Assembly: GCF_003797775.2 (NCBI RefSeq)
Contig: NZ_CP060725.1
Span: 4,582,001-4,646,000, forward strand
Direction of reading: 5' to 3'
From: Sphingopyxis sp. OPL5
Lineage (GTDB): Bacteria > Pseudomonadota > Alphaproteobacteria > Sphingomonadales > Sphingomonadaceae
Length of the DNA stretch: 64,000 bases
Position numbers and translations under genes: made by a program. The notes under the pieces are model-generated. The model had not been told where the DNA came from and searched no databases. It saw only the letters and a list, made by a program, of their open reading frames with translations. How positions within the stretch are numbered: position 1 is the first letter of the stretch; every line of letters begins with the position of its first letter. Shown in pieces: positions 43,185 to 52,485 of the stretch.

Positions 43185-43754
43185 TTAGCTCGCCTTTTTG
43201 CCCCCGTCTACTGGCTCCACAGGGTGGAAGGTGTAGCTGAGGGTGATTTCCTGGATGTCGCGCGCGTCGGGATCGTCCATGATCTTGGGATCGACGAAAA
43301 ACAGCACCGGCATGCGCACTTGCTGCCCCGCCTCAAGCCGTTGTTCGGTGAAGCAGAAGCACTGGATCTTGGTGAAATATTTGCCTGCGGCGTCGGGGGT
43401 GACGTTGAAGCTCGCGGTCCCCGTCACGGCATGCGACGAATTATTCTCGGCGATGAAGATCGCCATGTCGCGCGCGCCGATGCTAACCGTGTCGGTCGGG
43501 TGCTCGGGATAGAATTTCCACGGCAGCTTGGGCGACACATTGGCGTCGAAGCGGACCGAGATCGTCTGGCTCAGCACCTGCGGCGTTTCCGCCGCGGCGA
43601 CCGGGTCGTAGCGCTGGGTCGTGCCACCGAAGCCGGTGACGCGGCAGAAAAGATTATAGAGCGGCACCGCCGCGAACCCCAGGCCGACCATTGAAATCGC
43701 GAGCAACGCAGCGAGGCTCGCGGTTTTCGCGTTGGGCGACATCCGCGCGATCAT
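43185..43754 (-). CDS. ctaG: Cytochrome c oxidase assembly protein CtaG (Cox11)
   Basis: A 189-residue copper chaperone that delivers copper to the CuB site of subunit I. A single N-terminal helix (about residues 10-30) ends in the family sequence VPLYNLFCRVTGFGGTT. The periplasmic domain carries the copper-binding CFC pair in KIQCFCFTEQ and closes with LFFVDPKIMDD and ITLSYTFHP. The ATG at 43754 overlaps the stop of the small upstream gene (ATGA); the frame is open further up, but that part overlaps the small gene and ctaB. Confidence 0.95.
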   Translation of the reverse strand: MIARMSPNAKTASLAALLAISMVGLGFAAVPLYNLFCRVTGFGGTTQRYDPVAAAETPQVLSQTISVRFDANVSPKLPWKFYPEHPTDTVSIGARDMAIFIAENNSSHAVTGTASFNVTPDAAGKYFTKIQCFCFTEQRLEAGQQVRMPVLFFVDPKIMDDPDARDIQEITLSYTFHPVEPVDGGKKAS

Positions 43755-43906
43755 TTCAGCACCGTCATCTTGGCGATCGTGATGAAGAAAAAGAGTATCG
43801 CAAGCCCGCCGAGCAGCAGCGCCATCAGATTCGCGCGGCTGCGTTGACGGCGGCGATATTCGACCTCGTCGAAGGGTTCGGGGGCGTCGTTCACGGGTTC
43901 GGTCAT
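43751..43906 (-). CDS. 51-residue CoxF-like single-helix protein between ctaB and ctaG
   Basis: A small protein: an acidic start ([24 protein letters not shown]) followed by one membrane helix (about 27-47, [20 protein letters not shown]) and TVLK. It overlaps ctaB at its start and ctaG at its end, both by ATGA, which is strong evidence that it is translated. Alphaproteobacterial oxidase operons often have a tiny gene (called coxF in some) at this spot. A role in oxidase assembly is likely; no reaction is known to me. Confidence 0.8.
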   Translation of the reverse strand: MTEPVNDAPEPFDEVEYRRRQRSRANLMALLLGGLAILFFFITIAKMTVLK

Positions 43907-44814
43907 AGCGGCCACCAATGGTCGGCGACAACCGCGCCGAACAATATGAAAAGATAGGCGATCGAATAGGCGAAGAGGCGCTTTTCGGGCTGCATCGGGT
44001 CGCCCTCTCGCGCCATGCGCGTGCCGACCTGCGCCGACAATATCACGAACAGCGCCGAGAGCACCACCGCGATCCAGCCATAGATCGCGCCGGTGTAGCC
44101 GAGCGGCCAAGGCGCGATCGCGGCGGCGGCCATGATCAGCGCATAGAAAAGAATCTGGCGCCGCGTCGATTTCTCGCCCGCGACGACGGGCATCATCGGG
44201 ATGCCCGCAGCAGCATAGTCCGAGCGCACGAACAGCGCGAGCGCCCAGAAATGCGGCGGCGTCCACAGGAAGATGAGCAGGAACAGCAGCACCGGCAACG
44301 GTGCGACAGTGCCGGTCGCGGCGACCCAGCCGATCAGCGGCGGAAAGGCGCCGGCGGCGCCGCCGATGACGATATTCTGCGGCGTCCGCGGCTTGAGCCA
44401 CATCGTGTAGACGAAGACGTAGAACAGAATCGAAACCAGCAGCAGCAGCGCCGCCTGCCAGTTCGACGCGAACAGCATCAAAAAGACCGAGAAGGCGGCG
44501 AGTCCGACCCCGAACTGCAATGCGGTCTGCGGGTCGAGGCGTCCGGCGGGCAGCGGGCGCCCGGCGGTGCGCTTCATCTTGGCATCGAGACCCGCTTCAT
44601 ACCATTGGTTGAGCGCCCCCGAGGCCCCTGCCCCCAGCGCGATCGCGAGGATCGACGAGAAGGCGAGAACCGGATGGACGGTCCCCGGCGCGGCGAGCAG
44701 GCCGCACAGCGCCGTGAACACGACGAGCGACATCACGCGCGGCTTGGTCAGCGCGAACAGGTCGCGCCAGTCGGCCGGAAGGGCCAGGTCGCCATGGGTC
44801 AGGCTCTGCGCCAT
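43903..44814 (-). CDS. ctaB: Protoheme IX farnesyltransferase (heme O synthase)
   Basis: A 303-residue inner-membrane prenyltransferase of the UbiA group that adds a farnesyl tail to heme b, giving heme o for the aa3 oxidase. About nine helices. The first Asp-rich site is in [23 protein letters not shown] near residue 70, and the second region includes [16 protein letters not shown] near 200. The opening [21 protein letters not shown] is typical. It lies between ctaD and the small gene in the usual order. Confidence 0.96.
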   Translation of the reverse strand: MAQSLTHGDLALPADWRDLFALTKPRVMSLVVFTALCGLLAAPGTVHPVLAFSSILAIALGAGASGALNQWYEAGLDAKMKRTAGRPLPAGRLDPQTALQFGVGLAAFSVFLMLFASNWQAALLLLVSILFYVFVYTMWLKPRTPQNIVIGGAAGAFPPLIGWVAATGTVAPLPVLLFLLIFLWTPPHFWALALFVRSDYAAAGIPMMPVVAGEKSTRRQILFYALIMAAAAIAPWPLGYTGAIYGWIAVVLSALFVILSAQVGTRMAREGDPMQPEKRLFAYSIAYLFILFGAVVADHWWPL

Positions 44815-44838
44815 GATAACTCCAGGCCGGAAAGCTAT

Positions 44839-44870
44839 CGCCCCCTGCCAAGGCTATTTGGCAGGGGGCG
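44839..44870. terminator. Perfect 12-base hairpin between ctaD and ctaB
   Basis: Arms CGCCCCCTGCCA and TGGCAGGGGGCG enclose an 8-base loop, 7 bases after the ctaD stop on the minus strand. No T-run follows. It may cut transcription in part so that subunit genes are made in excess of ctaB, or protect the 3' end of the ctaCD message. Confidence 0.55.
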
Positions 44871-44877
44871 AGTGCAA

Positions 44878-46551
44878 TCAGGCGATACGCGGCAGTTCGT
44901 TGAACTGGTGGAACGGCGGCGGGCTCGACAGCGTCCATTCGAGCGTCGTCGCGCCTTCGCCCCACGGATTGTCGGCGGCCTTCTTGCCGGCGAACAGCGA
45001 GTAGAGGATGTTCACGAAGAAGAAGATCATGCCGACCGCCATGATGACATAGCCGAGCGACGAGATGTGGTGCCAGTAAGCATAGGCTTCCGCATAGTCG
45101 GGGTAACGGCGCGGCATGCCCTGCTGACCCAGGAAGTGCTGGGGGAAGAACATGACGTTCACGCCGATGAAGAAGATCCAGAAGTGCAGCTGGCCGAGGA
45201 CTTCGCTGTACATCCGGCCCGACATCTTCGGGAACCAGTAATAGAAGCCGGCGAAGAGCGAGAAGACCGCGCCCAGCGACAGCACATAGTGGAAGTGCGC
45301 GACGACATAATAGGTGTCGTGCAGGTTGGTGTCGACGCCGCCGTTGGCGAGCACGACGCCGGTGACGCCGCCGACGGTGAACATGAAGATGAAGCCGAGC
45401 GCCCAGACCATCGGGGTCTTGTAGCTCATCGAGCCGCCCCACATGGTGGCGATCCAGCTGAAGATCTTGATGCCGGTCGGTACCGCGATGACCATCGTCG
45501 CGGCGGTGAAATACATCTTCAGGTTCACGCTCATGCCGACGGTGAACATGTGGTGCGCCCACACGATGAAACCGACGACGCCGATCGCGACCATGGCATA
45601 GGCCATGCCGAGATAACCGAACACCGGCTTCTTGCTGAAGGTCGAGATGATCTGGCTGACGATGCCGAAGCCCGGCAGGATCATGATATACACTTCGGGG
45701 TGGCCGAAGAACCAGAAGAGATGCTGGTAGAGCACCGGATCGCCGCCGCCCGTCGCATCATAGAAGGTCGTGCCGAAGTTGCGGTCGGTCAGCAGCATGG
45801 TGATCGCAGCGGCGAGAACCGGCAGCGCGAGCAGCAGCAGGAAGGCGGTGACGAGCACCGACCACACGAACAGCGGCATCTTGTGCAGGGTCATGCCCGG
45901 CGCGCGCATGTTGAAGATGGTGGTGATGAAGTTGATCGCACCAAGGATCGACGCCGCACCCGCGAGGTGGAGCGAGAAGATCGCCATGTCGACCGCCGGC
46001 CCGGGCGACCCGCTGGTCGACAGCGGGGCATAGACCGTCCAGCCGGTCCCGGCGCCAAGCCCGTTGCCCCCCGTGACGAACATCGATCCCGTCAGCATGA
46101 CGAAGGCGACGAAGGTCAGCCAGAAGGACACGTTGTTCATGCGCGGGAAGGCCATGTCGGGCGCGCCGATCATCAGCGGCACGAACCAGTTGCCGAAACC
46201 GCCGATCATCGCGGGCATGACCATGAAGAACACCATGATCAGGCCGTGCGCGGTGATCAGCACGTTCCACATATGCTTGGCCTGCGTTTCGCCGGCCGCG
46301 GAGTCGAACATGCGCGCCCAGTCACCCAGATACTGGATGCCGGGTTCGGCGAGTTCGAGGCGCATCATGCCCGAAATCACGCCGCCGACGATACCGGCGA
46401 CGATCGCGAAGATCAGGTAGAGGGTGCCGATGTCCTTGTGGTTCGTCGACATGAACCAGCGGACGAAGAATCCGGGCGTGTCATGGTCATGGTCGTCATG
46501 CGCGTGATCGGCATGGCCATGGGCGGGTGCAGTTGCAGCAATATCGGTCAT
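44878..46551 (-). CDS. ctaD: Cytochrome c oxidase subunit I
   Basis: A 557-residue, 12-helix catalytic subunit of the aa3 oxidase, carrying heme a, heme a3 and CuB. Clear marks are [17 protein letters not shown] near residue 31, the heme a ligand region [38 protein letters not shown] with the D-channel Glu and the CuB His-Tyr pair, AHHMFTVGM, and the heme ligands in [14 protein letters not shown]. The cytoplasmic N-terminus is unusual: residues 10-25 are mostly His and Asp ([15 protein letters not shown]). It follows ctaC by 15 bases. Confidence 0.97.
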   Translation of the reverse strand: MTDIAATAPAHGHADHAHDDHDHDTPGFFVRWFMSTNHKDIGTLYLIFAIVAGIVGGVISGMMRLELAEPGIQYLGDWARMFDSAAGETQAKHMWNVLITAHGLIMVFFMVMPAMIGGFGNWFVPLMIGAPDMAFPRMNNVSFWLTFVAFVMLTGSMFVTGGNGLGAGTGWTVYAPLSTSGSPGPAVDMAIFSLHLAGAASILGAINFITTIFNMRAPGMTLHKMPLFVWSVLVTAFLLLLALPVLAAAITMLLTDRNFGTTFYDATGGGDPVLYQHLFWFFGHPEVYIMILPGFGIVSQIISTFSKKPVFGYLGMAYAMVAIGVVGFIVWAHHMFTVGMSVNLKMYFTAATMVIAVPTGIKIFSWIATMWGGSMSYKTPMVWALGFIFMFTVGGVTGVVLANGGVDTNLHDTYYVVAHFHYVLSLGAVFSLFAGFYYWFPKMSGRMYSEVLGQLHFWIFFIGVNVMFFPQHFLGQQGMPRRYPDYAEAYAYWHHISSLGYVIMAVGMIFFFVNILYSLFAGKKAADNPWGEGATTLEWTLSSPPPFHQFNELPRIA

Positions 46552-46566
46552 CTGTCGGACCCCTTG

Positions 46567-47673
46567 TTATTTCTTGGCGGCCGGGGCGGCGGCGGGCGCC
46601 GCTGCAGCCGGTGCGGCTTCGGTCGTGGCGGCGGGCGCGGTTGCCGGAGCGGTGGCAGCGGCGGGCGCCGGAGCGGCGGCGGGTGCCGCGGCCACCGGGC
46701 CGGCCGGATTGCCGCCCCGCGAGCGCACCCAGGCTTCCCATTTGTCGACCGGCAGCACTTCGACCGCGATCGGCATATAGCCATGGTCGACGCCGCAAAG
46801 CTCCGAACACTGGCCGTAATAGACGCCGACCTTGGTGGCGGTGAAGGTGGTCTCGTTGGCGCGGCCGGGGACCGCGTCCATCTTGGTCCAGAAGGCCGGG
46901 ACCGCGAAGCTGTGGATCACGTCGGCGCCGGTGATGATCAGTTTCACCTGGCGGCCGACGGGGACGACCATGCGGTTATCGACCGCGAGGTGATAAGGCT
47001 CGCCGGCGGCCTTGGCCTGCTCTTCGGTCAGGATCTTCGAGACATATTCACCGATGCCCTGGTCGGGATAGGCATAACCCCAATACCATTGATAGCCCGT
47101 GACCTTGATCGTCAGCGCTTCCTTCTTCGGCGGTTCATATTGCGCCGCGAGCAGGCGGATCGACGGGACGGCGATGACCGCGAGGATCAGCACCGGGATC
47201 GCGGTCCAGATGATTTCGATGAAGGTGTTGTGCGTCGTCTTCGACGGCACCGGGTTCGCGGCGGCGCGGTAGCGGACCACCGCCCAGAGCAGCAGACCGA
47301 GAACGAAGAGCGAGATCACCACGATCACCGGCAGCAGGATATAGTGGTTGAACTCATAGGCCTGGACGCCGATCGGCGTGACCTGCGGCTGGAAGTTGAT
47401 CCCCGCGTCGACCGGCTGACCCACGCCCGGGGTCGGCTTCATCGGCACATAAGTCGCGTCGCCGGCGGGAACCGCCGCCGCCTTCGTCGCATCGGCCGCA
47501 GCCGGAGCGGCGGTCGTCGCAGCCGCCGCATCGGCGGGGGCCGGAGCCGGATTCGCCGCGGTGTTCGCTGCGGGGGCCGCGACAGGTGCCGCCGCCGGTG
47601 CCGCCGCCTGACCGACGCTGACCGCGCCCAGCGACAAAACCGCCGCGATTACAAGGGTTTTCAAGCTCTTCAT
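46567..47673 (-). CDS. ctaC: Cytochrome c oxidase subunit II
   Basis: A 368-residue subunit with the CuA electron-entry site. A signal peptide (1-23) is followed by an Ala/Pro-rich stretch of about 60 residues, two helices (about 105-190), and the periplasmic cupredoxin domain. That domain has VIHSFAVPAFWTKMDAVPG and the CuA ligands in QCSELCGVDHGYMPIAVEV near residue 290. A second Ala/Pro-rich tail of about 50 residues closes the protein. Both tails are longer than in the mitochondrial or Paracoccus protein. It is first in the leftward oxidase run; the 232-base gap to pyrE must hold its promoter, but I see no clear boxes. Confidence 0.96.
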   Translation of the reverse strand: MKSLKTLVIAAVLSLGAVSVGQAAAPAAAPVAAPAANTAANPAPAPADAAAATTAAPAAADATKAAAVPAGDATYVPMKPTPGVGQPVDAGINFQPQVTPIGVQAYEFNHYILLPVIVVISLFVLGLLLWAVVRYRAAANPVPSKTTHNTFIEIIWTAIPVLILAVIAVPSIRLLAAQYEPPKKEALTIKVTGYQWYWGYAYPDQGIGEYVSKILTEEQAKAAGEPYHLAVDNRMVVPVGRQVKLIITGADVIHSFAVPAFWTKMDAVPGRANETTFTATKVGVYYGQCSELCGVDHGYMPIAVEVLPVDKWEAWVRSRGGNPAGPVAAAPAAAPAPAAATAPATAPAATTEAAPAAAAPAAAPAAKK

Positions 47674-47905
47674 AAGGATAGTGCCGCCCGTTGCCTGTTG
47701 TTCTTATCGATGCTTCATTCCCGCCGCGCGGATACCGGACATGCGTCGCGGCAGCCGGGCGGCTGGCTGAATCTCGCGGGCGCTATAGACCCGCTTGCCG
47801 CTTGCCTCAAGCATCTCTAACACTATTTTGCGGCTGGCAAATCTGCCCCGTCGAAACCCCGTCGTTCCCGATGGACGACGTCCTGAACAAAAGACCCATT
47901 CTCCC

Positions 47906-48487
47906 ATGACCGACGACGACATCCTGGCCGAATTCCGCGCCGCCGACGCCCTGCTGCAGGGGCATTTCCTGCTCTCCTCCGGGCGGCACAGCGAATATTA
48001 TCTCCAGTGCGCACGCGTGCTGATGGACACCGAGCGGGCCGGACGGCTCGCGATCGCGCTCGCCGCCAAGCTGCCGCGCGACCTCAAACAGGCGATCGAC
48101 ATCGTCGTCTCGCCCGCGATGGGCGGCGTCATCATCGGCCATGAAATGGGCCGCGCGCTCGGCAAGCCCGCGATCTTCGTCGAACGCCCGACCGGCACCT
48201 TCGAACTGCGCCGCGGCTTCACCATCGCACCGGGTGCCAAGGTGCTGATGGTCGAGGATGTCGTCACAACCGGCCTGTCGTCACGCGAAGCGATGGCGTG
48301 CGTCGCCGACGCTGGCGGCGAAGTGATCGCCGAAGCGGCGCTCGTCGACCGCTCGGCGGGCAGCGTCGACCTTGGCGTTCCCTTCTATCCGCTCGTCGCG
48401 ATCAACTTCCCGACCTATGCCGAAGACGAACTGCCACCCGAACTCGCAAAGACCAAGGCGGTGAAGCCGGGGAGCCGCGCGAATTGA
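47906..48487 (+). CDS. pyrE: Orotate phosphoribosyltransferase
   Basis: A 193-residue cytoplasmic enzyme of pyrimidine synthesis: orotate plus PRPP gives orotidine monophosphate. [17 protein letters not shown] lies near residue 20, [17 protein letters not shown] near 72, and the PRPP-binding motif [14 protein letters not shown] near 113. The ATG at 47906 gives the expected N-terminus [10 protein letters not shown]. It is divergent from ctaC and heads the run pyrE-pdxJ-acpS-lepB. Its stop overlaps the pdxJ start. Confidence 0.97.
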   Translation: MTDDDILAEFRAADALLQGHFLLSSGRHSEYYLQCARVLMDTERAGRLAIALAAKLPRDLKQAIDIVVSPAMGGVIIGHEMGRALGKPAIFVERPTGTFELRRGFTIAPGAKVLMVEDVVTTGLSSREAMACVADAGGEVIAEAALVDRSAGSVDLGVPFYPLVAINFPTYAEDELPPELAKTKAVKPGSRAN

Positions 48488-49230
48488 ATCTTGAACGATC
48501 TGGTGGGCGCCTCCGCCTCGGGGTCAACATCGACCATGTCGCGACGATCCGGAATGCGCGCGGCGGCGAGCATCCCGATCCGGTCCGCGCGGCCGAGATC
48601 GTCGCGGCGGTCGGCGGCGACGGCATCACCGCGCACCTGCGCGAAGACCGGCGTCATATCCGCGACGACGATCTCGCGCGCATCCAGGCCGCGACCGACC
48701 TGCCGCTGAACCTCGAAATGGCGGCGACCGAGGAAATGCTGGAAATCGCGCTGCGCCATATGCCGCACGCCGCGTGCATCGTCCCCGAAAAGCGCGAGGA
48801 ACGCACGACCGAGGGCGGGCTCGACGCCGCCGGACAGCACAACCATCTCGCGCCGATCGTCGCGCGGCTGAACGACGCGGGCATTCGCGTCAGCCTGTTC
48901 ATCGAACCCGACCCGCGTCAGATCGAGGCCGCGATGCGGCTGCGCGCGCCGGTGGTCGAATTCCACACCGGCCGTTACGCGCATGTCGAGGGCGAGGAAC
49001 GCGCCGCCGAATTGCGCCGGATCGCCGACGCCGCCGCGCTCGCGTGGAAAAACGGCATCGAACCGCATGCCGGGCATGGCCTGACCTATGACAATGTCAT
49101 CCCGATCGCCGCGATCCCGCAACTCGCCGAGCTCAACATCGGCCATTATCTGATCGGCGAGGCGATCTTTACCGGGCTGGAGGATGCGGTGCGCCGCATG
49201 CGCGACCTGATGGACGAGGCGCGAGGATGA
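48484..49230 (+). CDS. pdxJ: Pyridoxine 5'-phosphate synthase
   Basis: A 248-residue TIM-barrel enzyme closing the pyridoxine ring from 1-deoxyxylulose-5-phosphate and an aminoacetone phosphate. Signatures: [18 protein letters not shown] near 10, [14 protein letters not shown] near 45, [11 protein letters not shown] near 70, [16 protein letters not shown] near 98 and [10 protein letters not shown] near 193. The start is a TTG at 48484 that overlaps the pyrE stop (TTGA); no ATG lies near the conserved beginning. The overlap points to translational coupling. The next gene overlaps by ATGA. Confidence 0.95.
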   Translation: MNLERSGGRLRLGVNIDHVATIRNARGGEHPDPVRAAEIVAAVGGDGITAHLREDRRHIRDDDLARIQAATDLPLNLEMAATEEMLEIALRHMPHAACIVPEKREERTTEGGLDAAGQHNHLAPIVARLNDAGIRVSLFIEPDPRQIEAAMRLRAPVVEFHTGRYAHVEGEERAAELRRIADAAALAWKNGIEPHAGHGLTYDNVIPIAAIPQLAELNIGHYLIGEAIFTGLEDAVRRMRDLMDEARG

Positions 49231-49628
49231 TCATCGGACTCGGCTCCGACCTCTGTAATATAGAGCGAATCCAGAATTCGCTCGACCGTTTCGGCGAGCG
49301 GTTCGAGAATCGCGTGTTCACCGACGTCGAACGCGCCAAGGCGGCGCGGCGGCCGTTCACCCGTGCGGGCACCTATGCCAAGCGCTTTGCCGCCAAGGAG
49401 GCCTTCTCCAAGGCGGTCGGCACCGGCTTCAAGCGTGGCGTGTTCATGAAGGACATCGGCGTCGTCAACGCCCCCTCGGGCGCGCCGACGCTCGCACTGA
49501 CCGGCGGCGCGGCCGAACGGCTCGCGGCGATGATCCCTGCGGGACACAAGGCCCATATCCATCTGACACTGACCGACGATCATCCCTGGGCCCAGGCGTT
49601 CGTCATCATCGAAGCACTGAAGGACTAG
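49227..49628 (+). CDS. acpS: Holo-[acyl-carrier-protein] synthase
   Basis: A 133-residue enzyme that moves the 4'-phosphopantetheine arm from CoA to acyl carrier protein. It has the short AcpS form: [14 protein letters not shown] at 2-15 with the Mg-binding Asp, [15 protein letters not shown] near 52 with the second acidic ligand Glu, and a C-terminal [20 protein letters not shown]. Its ATG overlaps the pdxJ stop; lepB follows after 12 bases. The pdxJ-acpS-lepB order is conserved in alphaproteobacteria. Confidence 0.96.
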   Translation: MIIGLGSDLCNIERIQNSLDRFGERFENRVFTDVERAKAARRPFTRAGTYAKRFAAKEAFSKAVGTGFKRGVFMKDIGVVNAPSGAPTLALTGGAAERLAAMIPAGHKAHIHLTLTDDHPWAQAFVIIEALKD

Positions 49629-49640
49629 GCAAGGACCGAC

Positions 49641-50483
49641 ATGGCAAAGAACAAGAGCGGCGGCGCCAAGGGCGAGGAAAGCTGGGGCAAGCTGATCCGC
49701 GATATCGCGGTGATCCTGCTGCTGGTGCTCGGCATCCACAGCCTGCTCGCCAAGCCCTTTTATATTCCGTCCGATTCGATGATGCCCGGGTTGCTCAGCG
49801 GCGACCGCCTGATCGTCAGCAAATATCCCTATGGCTGGTCCTATGCCTCGGCGAGCTTTCACCTGCTCCCCAGGATGGAAGGCCGCATCTTCGCGAAACT
49901 GCCCGAGCGCGGCGACATCGTGGTGCTCGAGCATCCGGTCGACCGCACCGACTATATCAAGCGCGTCATCGGCCTGCCCGGCGACACGATCGAATTGAAG
50001 GGCGGCGCGCTGTTCATCAACGGCAAGCCGGTGAAGCGCGAACAGCAGCCCGACCTGCGCATCCCCGTCGACGCCAACACGCCGTCAGGCGGCGGCGGCA
50101 GCGCGCTCGACCGGTTCAGGCAGGTCGACGGATCGGGCCGCGAAACGCTGGTGCTGCCGATCATCCGCGAAACGCTGCCGAACGGCGCGTCCTATGACAC
50201 CATCGACATGGGCGAACGGCCGAGCGTCGACGAATATGGCCCCTACAAAGTCCCGGCGGACCATTTGTTCCTGATGGGCGACAACCGCGACGGCAGCGCC
50301 GACAGCCGGGTTCCCGTCAGCGAACTTGGCCTCGGCGGCGCGGTGCCGTTCGATGTCATCGCGGGCCGTGCCGAGATCATCACCTTCTCGACCGACGGCA
50401 CCGCCAAATGGTACAACCCGATCAGCTGGTTCCAGGCGCTGCGCTCGGGCCGTGCGGGAACCGACCTGACCCCCCGAACGTAA
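49641..50483 (+). CDS. lepB: Signal peptidase I
   Basis: A 280-residue inner-membrane serine/lysine protease that removes signal peptides of exported proteins. One N-terminal helix (about 20-40, IAVILLLVLGIHSLLAKPFYI) precedes the catalytic Ser in IPSDSMMPGLLSGD near residue 50. The catalytic Lys is in YIKRVIGLPGDTIELKGG near 110, and the closing box is FLMGDNRDGSADSR near 215. An insert near 140-165 has a GGGG linker. It follows acpS closely; no rnc gene follows, unlike in many relatives. Confidence 0.96.
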   Translation: MAKNKSGGAKGEESWGKLIRDIAVILLLVLGIHSLLAKPFYIPSDSMMPGLLSGDRLIVSKYPYGWSYASASFHLLPRMEGRIFAKLPERGDIVVLEHPVDRTDYIKRVIGLPGDTIELKGGALFINGKPVKREQQPDLRIPVDANTPSGGGGSALDRFRQVDGSGRETLVLPIIRETLPNGASYDTIDMGERPSVDEYGPYKVPADHLFLMGDNRDGSADSRVPVSELGLGGAVPFDVIAGRAEIITFSTDGTAKWYNPISWFQALRSGRAGTDLTPRT

Positions 50484-50512
50484 GGGCAGTTAGGCACAGG
50501 GGAGCACAGCGC

Positions 50513-51604
50513 ATGGCCGAGACCGACGCACGGGCGAAAGCCAAGGCCAGCGTCGAGGCGCCCGGCCCCACCGAAATCCGAAGCGACGCGGTCCGCGGCG
50601 AATTGCTCAAGGCCGGGGTATGGCTCGGCCTCGCGCTGTTGATCGGCGTCTGCATCATCCTGATCCAGCCGATCCTGCTGATCTTCGCCGGCATCGTCAT
50701 GGCGGCGATGCTCGACGGCGGCACCCGCCTGCTCGGTCGAGTGCTACCCATCGGCCGCGGCTGGCGGCTGCTGATCGTCTGTCTCTCGCTCGTCGCCTTC
50801 CTCGTCTGGACCATTCTGTTCGCGGGTTCGCAGATCGCCGATCAGGCGGCGACGCTGCAGACCGTGGTGATGGGACAGGTCGAGCGCATCGCCGCCTGGG
50901 CCAGCGCGCATGGCATGGGTAATCTGCAGATCGACACCAAGACGATCACCGAAAATCTGGCCGGCACCGTCGGACGCGTCACCGCCGCGGTCGGGACCGT
51001 GCTCGGTGCGCTGACCAGCCTGGTCATGGTGCTGGTGCTCGGCGTCTTCCTCGCGATCGAGCCGCGCCTCTATGAACGCGGAGTGGCGTGGATGCTGCCG
51101 ATGAAGAGCCGCGAGAATTTCTACATCGTCACCGCGCGCATGGGCTTCACCCTGCGCCGGTTGATGGCGGGGCGCCTGCTCGGCATGCTGGTCGAGGGGA
51201 TCGGCACCTGGCTCGCCTGCCTCGCCGTCGGCATCCCGATGGCGGCACTGATGGGACTGCTCACCGGACTGCTCGCCTTCATCCCCAATATCGGCGCGAT
51301 CGTGTCGGGCGTGCTGCTGGTGCTCGTCGGCTTTTCGGCCGGGACCGACACCGGGCTCGCCGCGATCGCCATCTATTTCATCGTCCAGACGGTCGACGGC
51401 TATCTGATCGTGCCGATGGTCGCGAAGCAAACCGTCGACCTCGCCCCCGCCCTCGTCCTCGGCGCGCAGATATTGTTCGGCACTTTGCTCGGCATCATGG
51501 GCCTGTTCCTCGCCGACCCGATCGTCGCGATGATCAAGGTCGCGCTGGAGCGCGAGGCCGAGCGCAATGCGGGGACGCAGGGGAAACGAAAGGCGGCGGG
51601 GTAA
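50513..51604 (+). CDS. AI-2E family (PerM-type) membrane transporter
   Basis: A 363-residue membrane protein of the AI-2E transporter family with about eight helices and the usual long periplasmic segment around residues 100-170. The conserved C-terminal part includes AFIPNIGAIVSGVLLVLVGF, IVQTVDGYLIVPMVAKQTVDLAPALVLGAQILFGTLLG and LFLADPIVAMIKV. Family members move the quorum signal AI-2, sodium/protons or other solutes; the substrate here cannot be told. The ATG at 50513 follows AGGGGAG, 29 bases after lepB. A run of Lys/Arg residues ends the protein. Confidence 0.9.
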   Translation: MAETDARAKAKASVEAPGPTEIRSDAVRGELLKAGVWLGLALLIGVCIILIQPILLIFAGIVMAAMLDGGTRLLGRVLPIGRGWRLLIVCLSLVAFLVWTILFAGSQIADQAATLQTVVMGQVERIAAWASAHGMGNLQIDTKTITENLAGTVGRVTAAVGTVLGALTSLVMVLVLGVFLAIEPRLYERGVAWMLPMKSRENFYIVTARMGFTLRRLMAGRLLGMLVEGIGTWLACLAVGIPMAALMGLLTGLLAFIPNIGAIVSGVLLVLVGFSAGTDTGLAAIAIYFIVQTVDGYLIVPMVAKQTVDLAPALVLGAQILFGTLLGIMGLFLADPIVAMIKVALEREAERNAGTQGKRKAAG

Positions 51605-51720
51605 AAAAGGCTTGCGGCGGGTCGCTCTTTGATCGGTTCGCACGGTTGCGGGCAAAAGCGATCGTCCCCCGGAACGGGGAGGATCGGTAACCCCGCTCTC
51701 CATCCGAGAACCGCTCCAAA

Positions 51721-51752
51721 CAAAAACGGCGGCAGGATCAACCCGCCGCCGT
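51721..51752 (-). terminator. Rho-independent terminator after the FKBP gene
   Basis: Perfect arms ACGGCGGC and GCCGCCGT around an 11-base loop. Read leftward the stem is followed by TTTTTG. It lies 29 bases past the FKBP stop. The remainder of the gap from 51605 to 51720 shows no gene. Confidence 0.8.
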
Positions 51753-51781
51753 CTTGAATGCCCGAAAGTCCCTGCTCCAGG

Positions 51782-52303
51782 TCAGGGCTGCGGTGCGCCC
51801 TGTGGCGGGGCGCCCTGCATCTGCTGTTGCTGCATCTGCTGCTGCATCATCTGCATCTGCTGCTGCATCGCGCGAACTTCGGCCTCGGTCTTGAATTCGA
51901 GCAGTTCGACGTCGAAATGCAGCGTGCTGCCACCCGGGATCGGGCCATTGTCCTTGTCGCCATAACCGAGCGCGGGCGGGATAGTGACCTTGTACTTGCC
52001 GCCCTTTTTCATGCGGGTCAGCGCCTCGGCAAAGCCCGGCGCGGTCTGCGCGACCTGGAACGGCGCCTGTTCATTGGCGTCGAAAACCTTGCCGTCGTCG
52101 AGCTTGCCTTCATATTTGACGAGAACAACATCGGACATGGTCGGGCTGTTGCCCGTGCCTTCCTTGACGACTTCAAAGCCGATCCGGGGGGTCGACATCA
52201 CCGCGAAAGCGATCGCCGCAGCAATCAGCCCCGCAACGCCGAACCACATCAGCCACAGGCCGCCCTTGCTCACCGGGCGCAATGGAACCGTCGTTACACT
52301 CAT
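51782..52303 (-). CDS. Membrane-anchored FKBP-type peptidyl-prolyl isomerase
   Basis: A 173-residue protein with an N-terminal membrane helix (about 16-36), then an FKBP domain (about 45-140: VLVKYEGKLDDGKVFDAN, FQVAQTAPGFAEALTRMKKGGKYKVTIPPALGYGD, PGGSTLHFDVELLEF) and a C-terminal tail made almost only of Met and Gln ending GAPPQGAPQP. It catalyses proline cis-trans isomerisation in the periplasm, helping exported proteins fold. I chose the ATG at 52303, which has a GGGGAAGGA site upstream. Relatives often lack the Met/Gln tail; its role is unknown. Confidence 0.9.
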   Translation of the reverse strand: MSVTTVPLRPVSKGGLWLMWFGVAGLIAAAIAFAVMSTPRIGFEVVKEGTGNSPTMSDVVLVKYEGKLDDGKVFDANEQAPFQVAQTAPGFAEALTRMKKGGKYKVTIPPALGYGDKDNGPIPGGSTLHFDVELLEFKTEAEVRAMQQQMQMMQQQMQQQQMQGAPPQGAPQP

Positions 52304-52421
52304 CGTCGCTGATCCTTCCCCTGCACCCGCACCAGATTTCGGCGGAGCAAAAACATCGGCTCGCCTATAGGCGGAGCGGCGCGGAGCGGTCCAGCGACAA
52401 TTGCACACACGCCGCACAACG

Positions 52422-52453
52422 AAAAAGGCGCCGCGTTGCCGCAGCGCCTTTTT
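52422..52453 (-). terminator. Rho-independent terminator after rpsU
   Basis: AAAAAGGCGC and GCGCCTTTTT arms pair around a 12-base loop, 33 bases past the rpsU stop. T-runs on both sides make it able to act in both directions. Confidence 0.85.
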
Positions 52454-52485
52454 CAAATCCGGATCCCGAACGGGAAGGACGGGTC

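Noticed and set aside
43918..47820. A 1300-codon open frame on the plus strand across the cytochrome oxidase genes
   Set aside because: It runs antisense to ctaB, ctaD and ctaC, is extremely rich in Arg, Asp, His and Glu, and has no recognisable domain. Such frames arise from third-position GC bias.
47674..47905. A small gene or regulatory RNA in the ctaC-pyrE gap
   Set aside because: Short open frames there have no ribosome site or conserved look, and no stable terminator hairpin was found.
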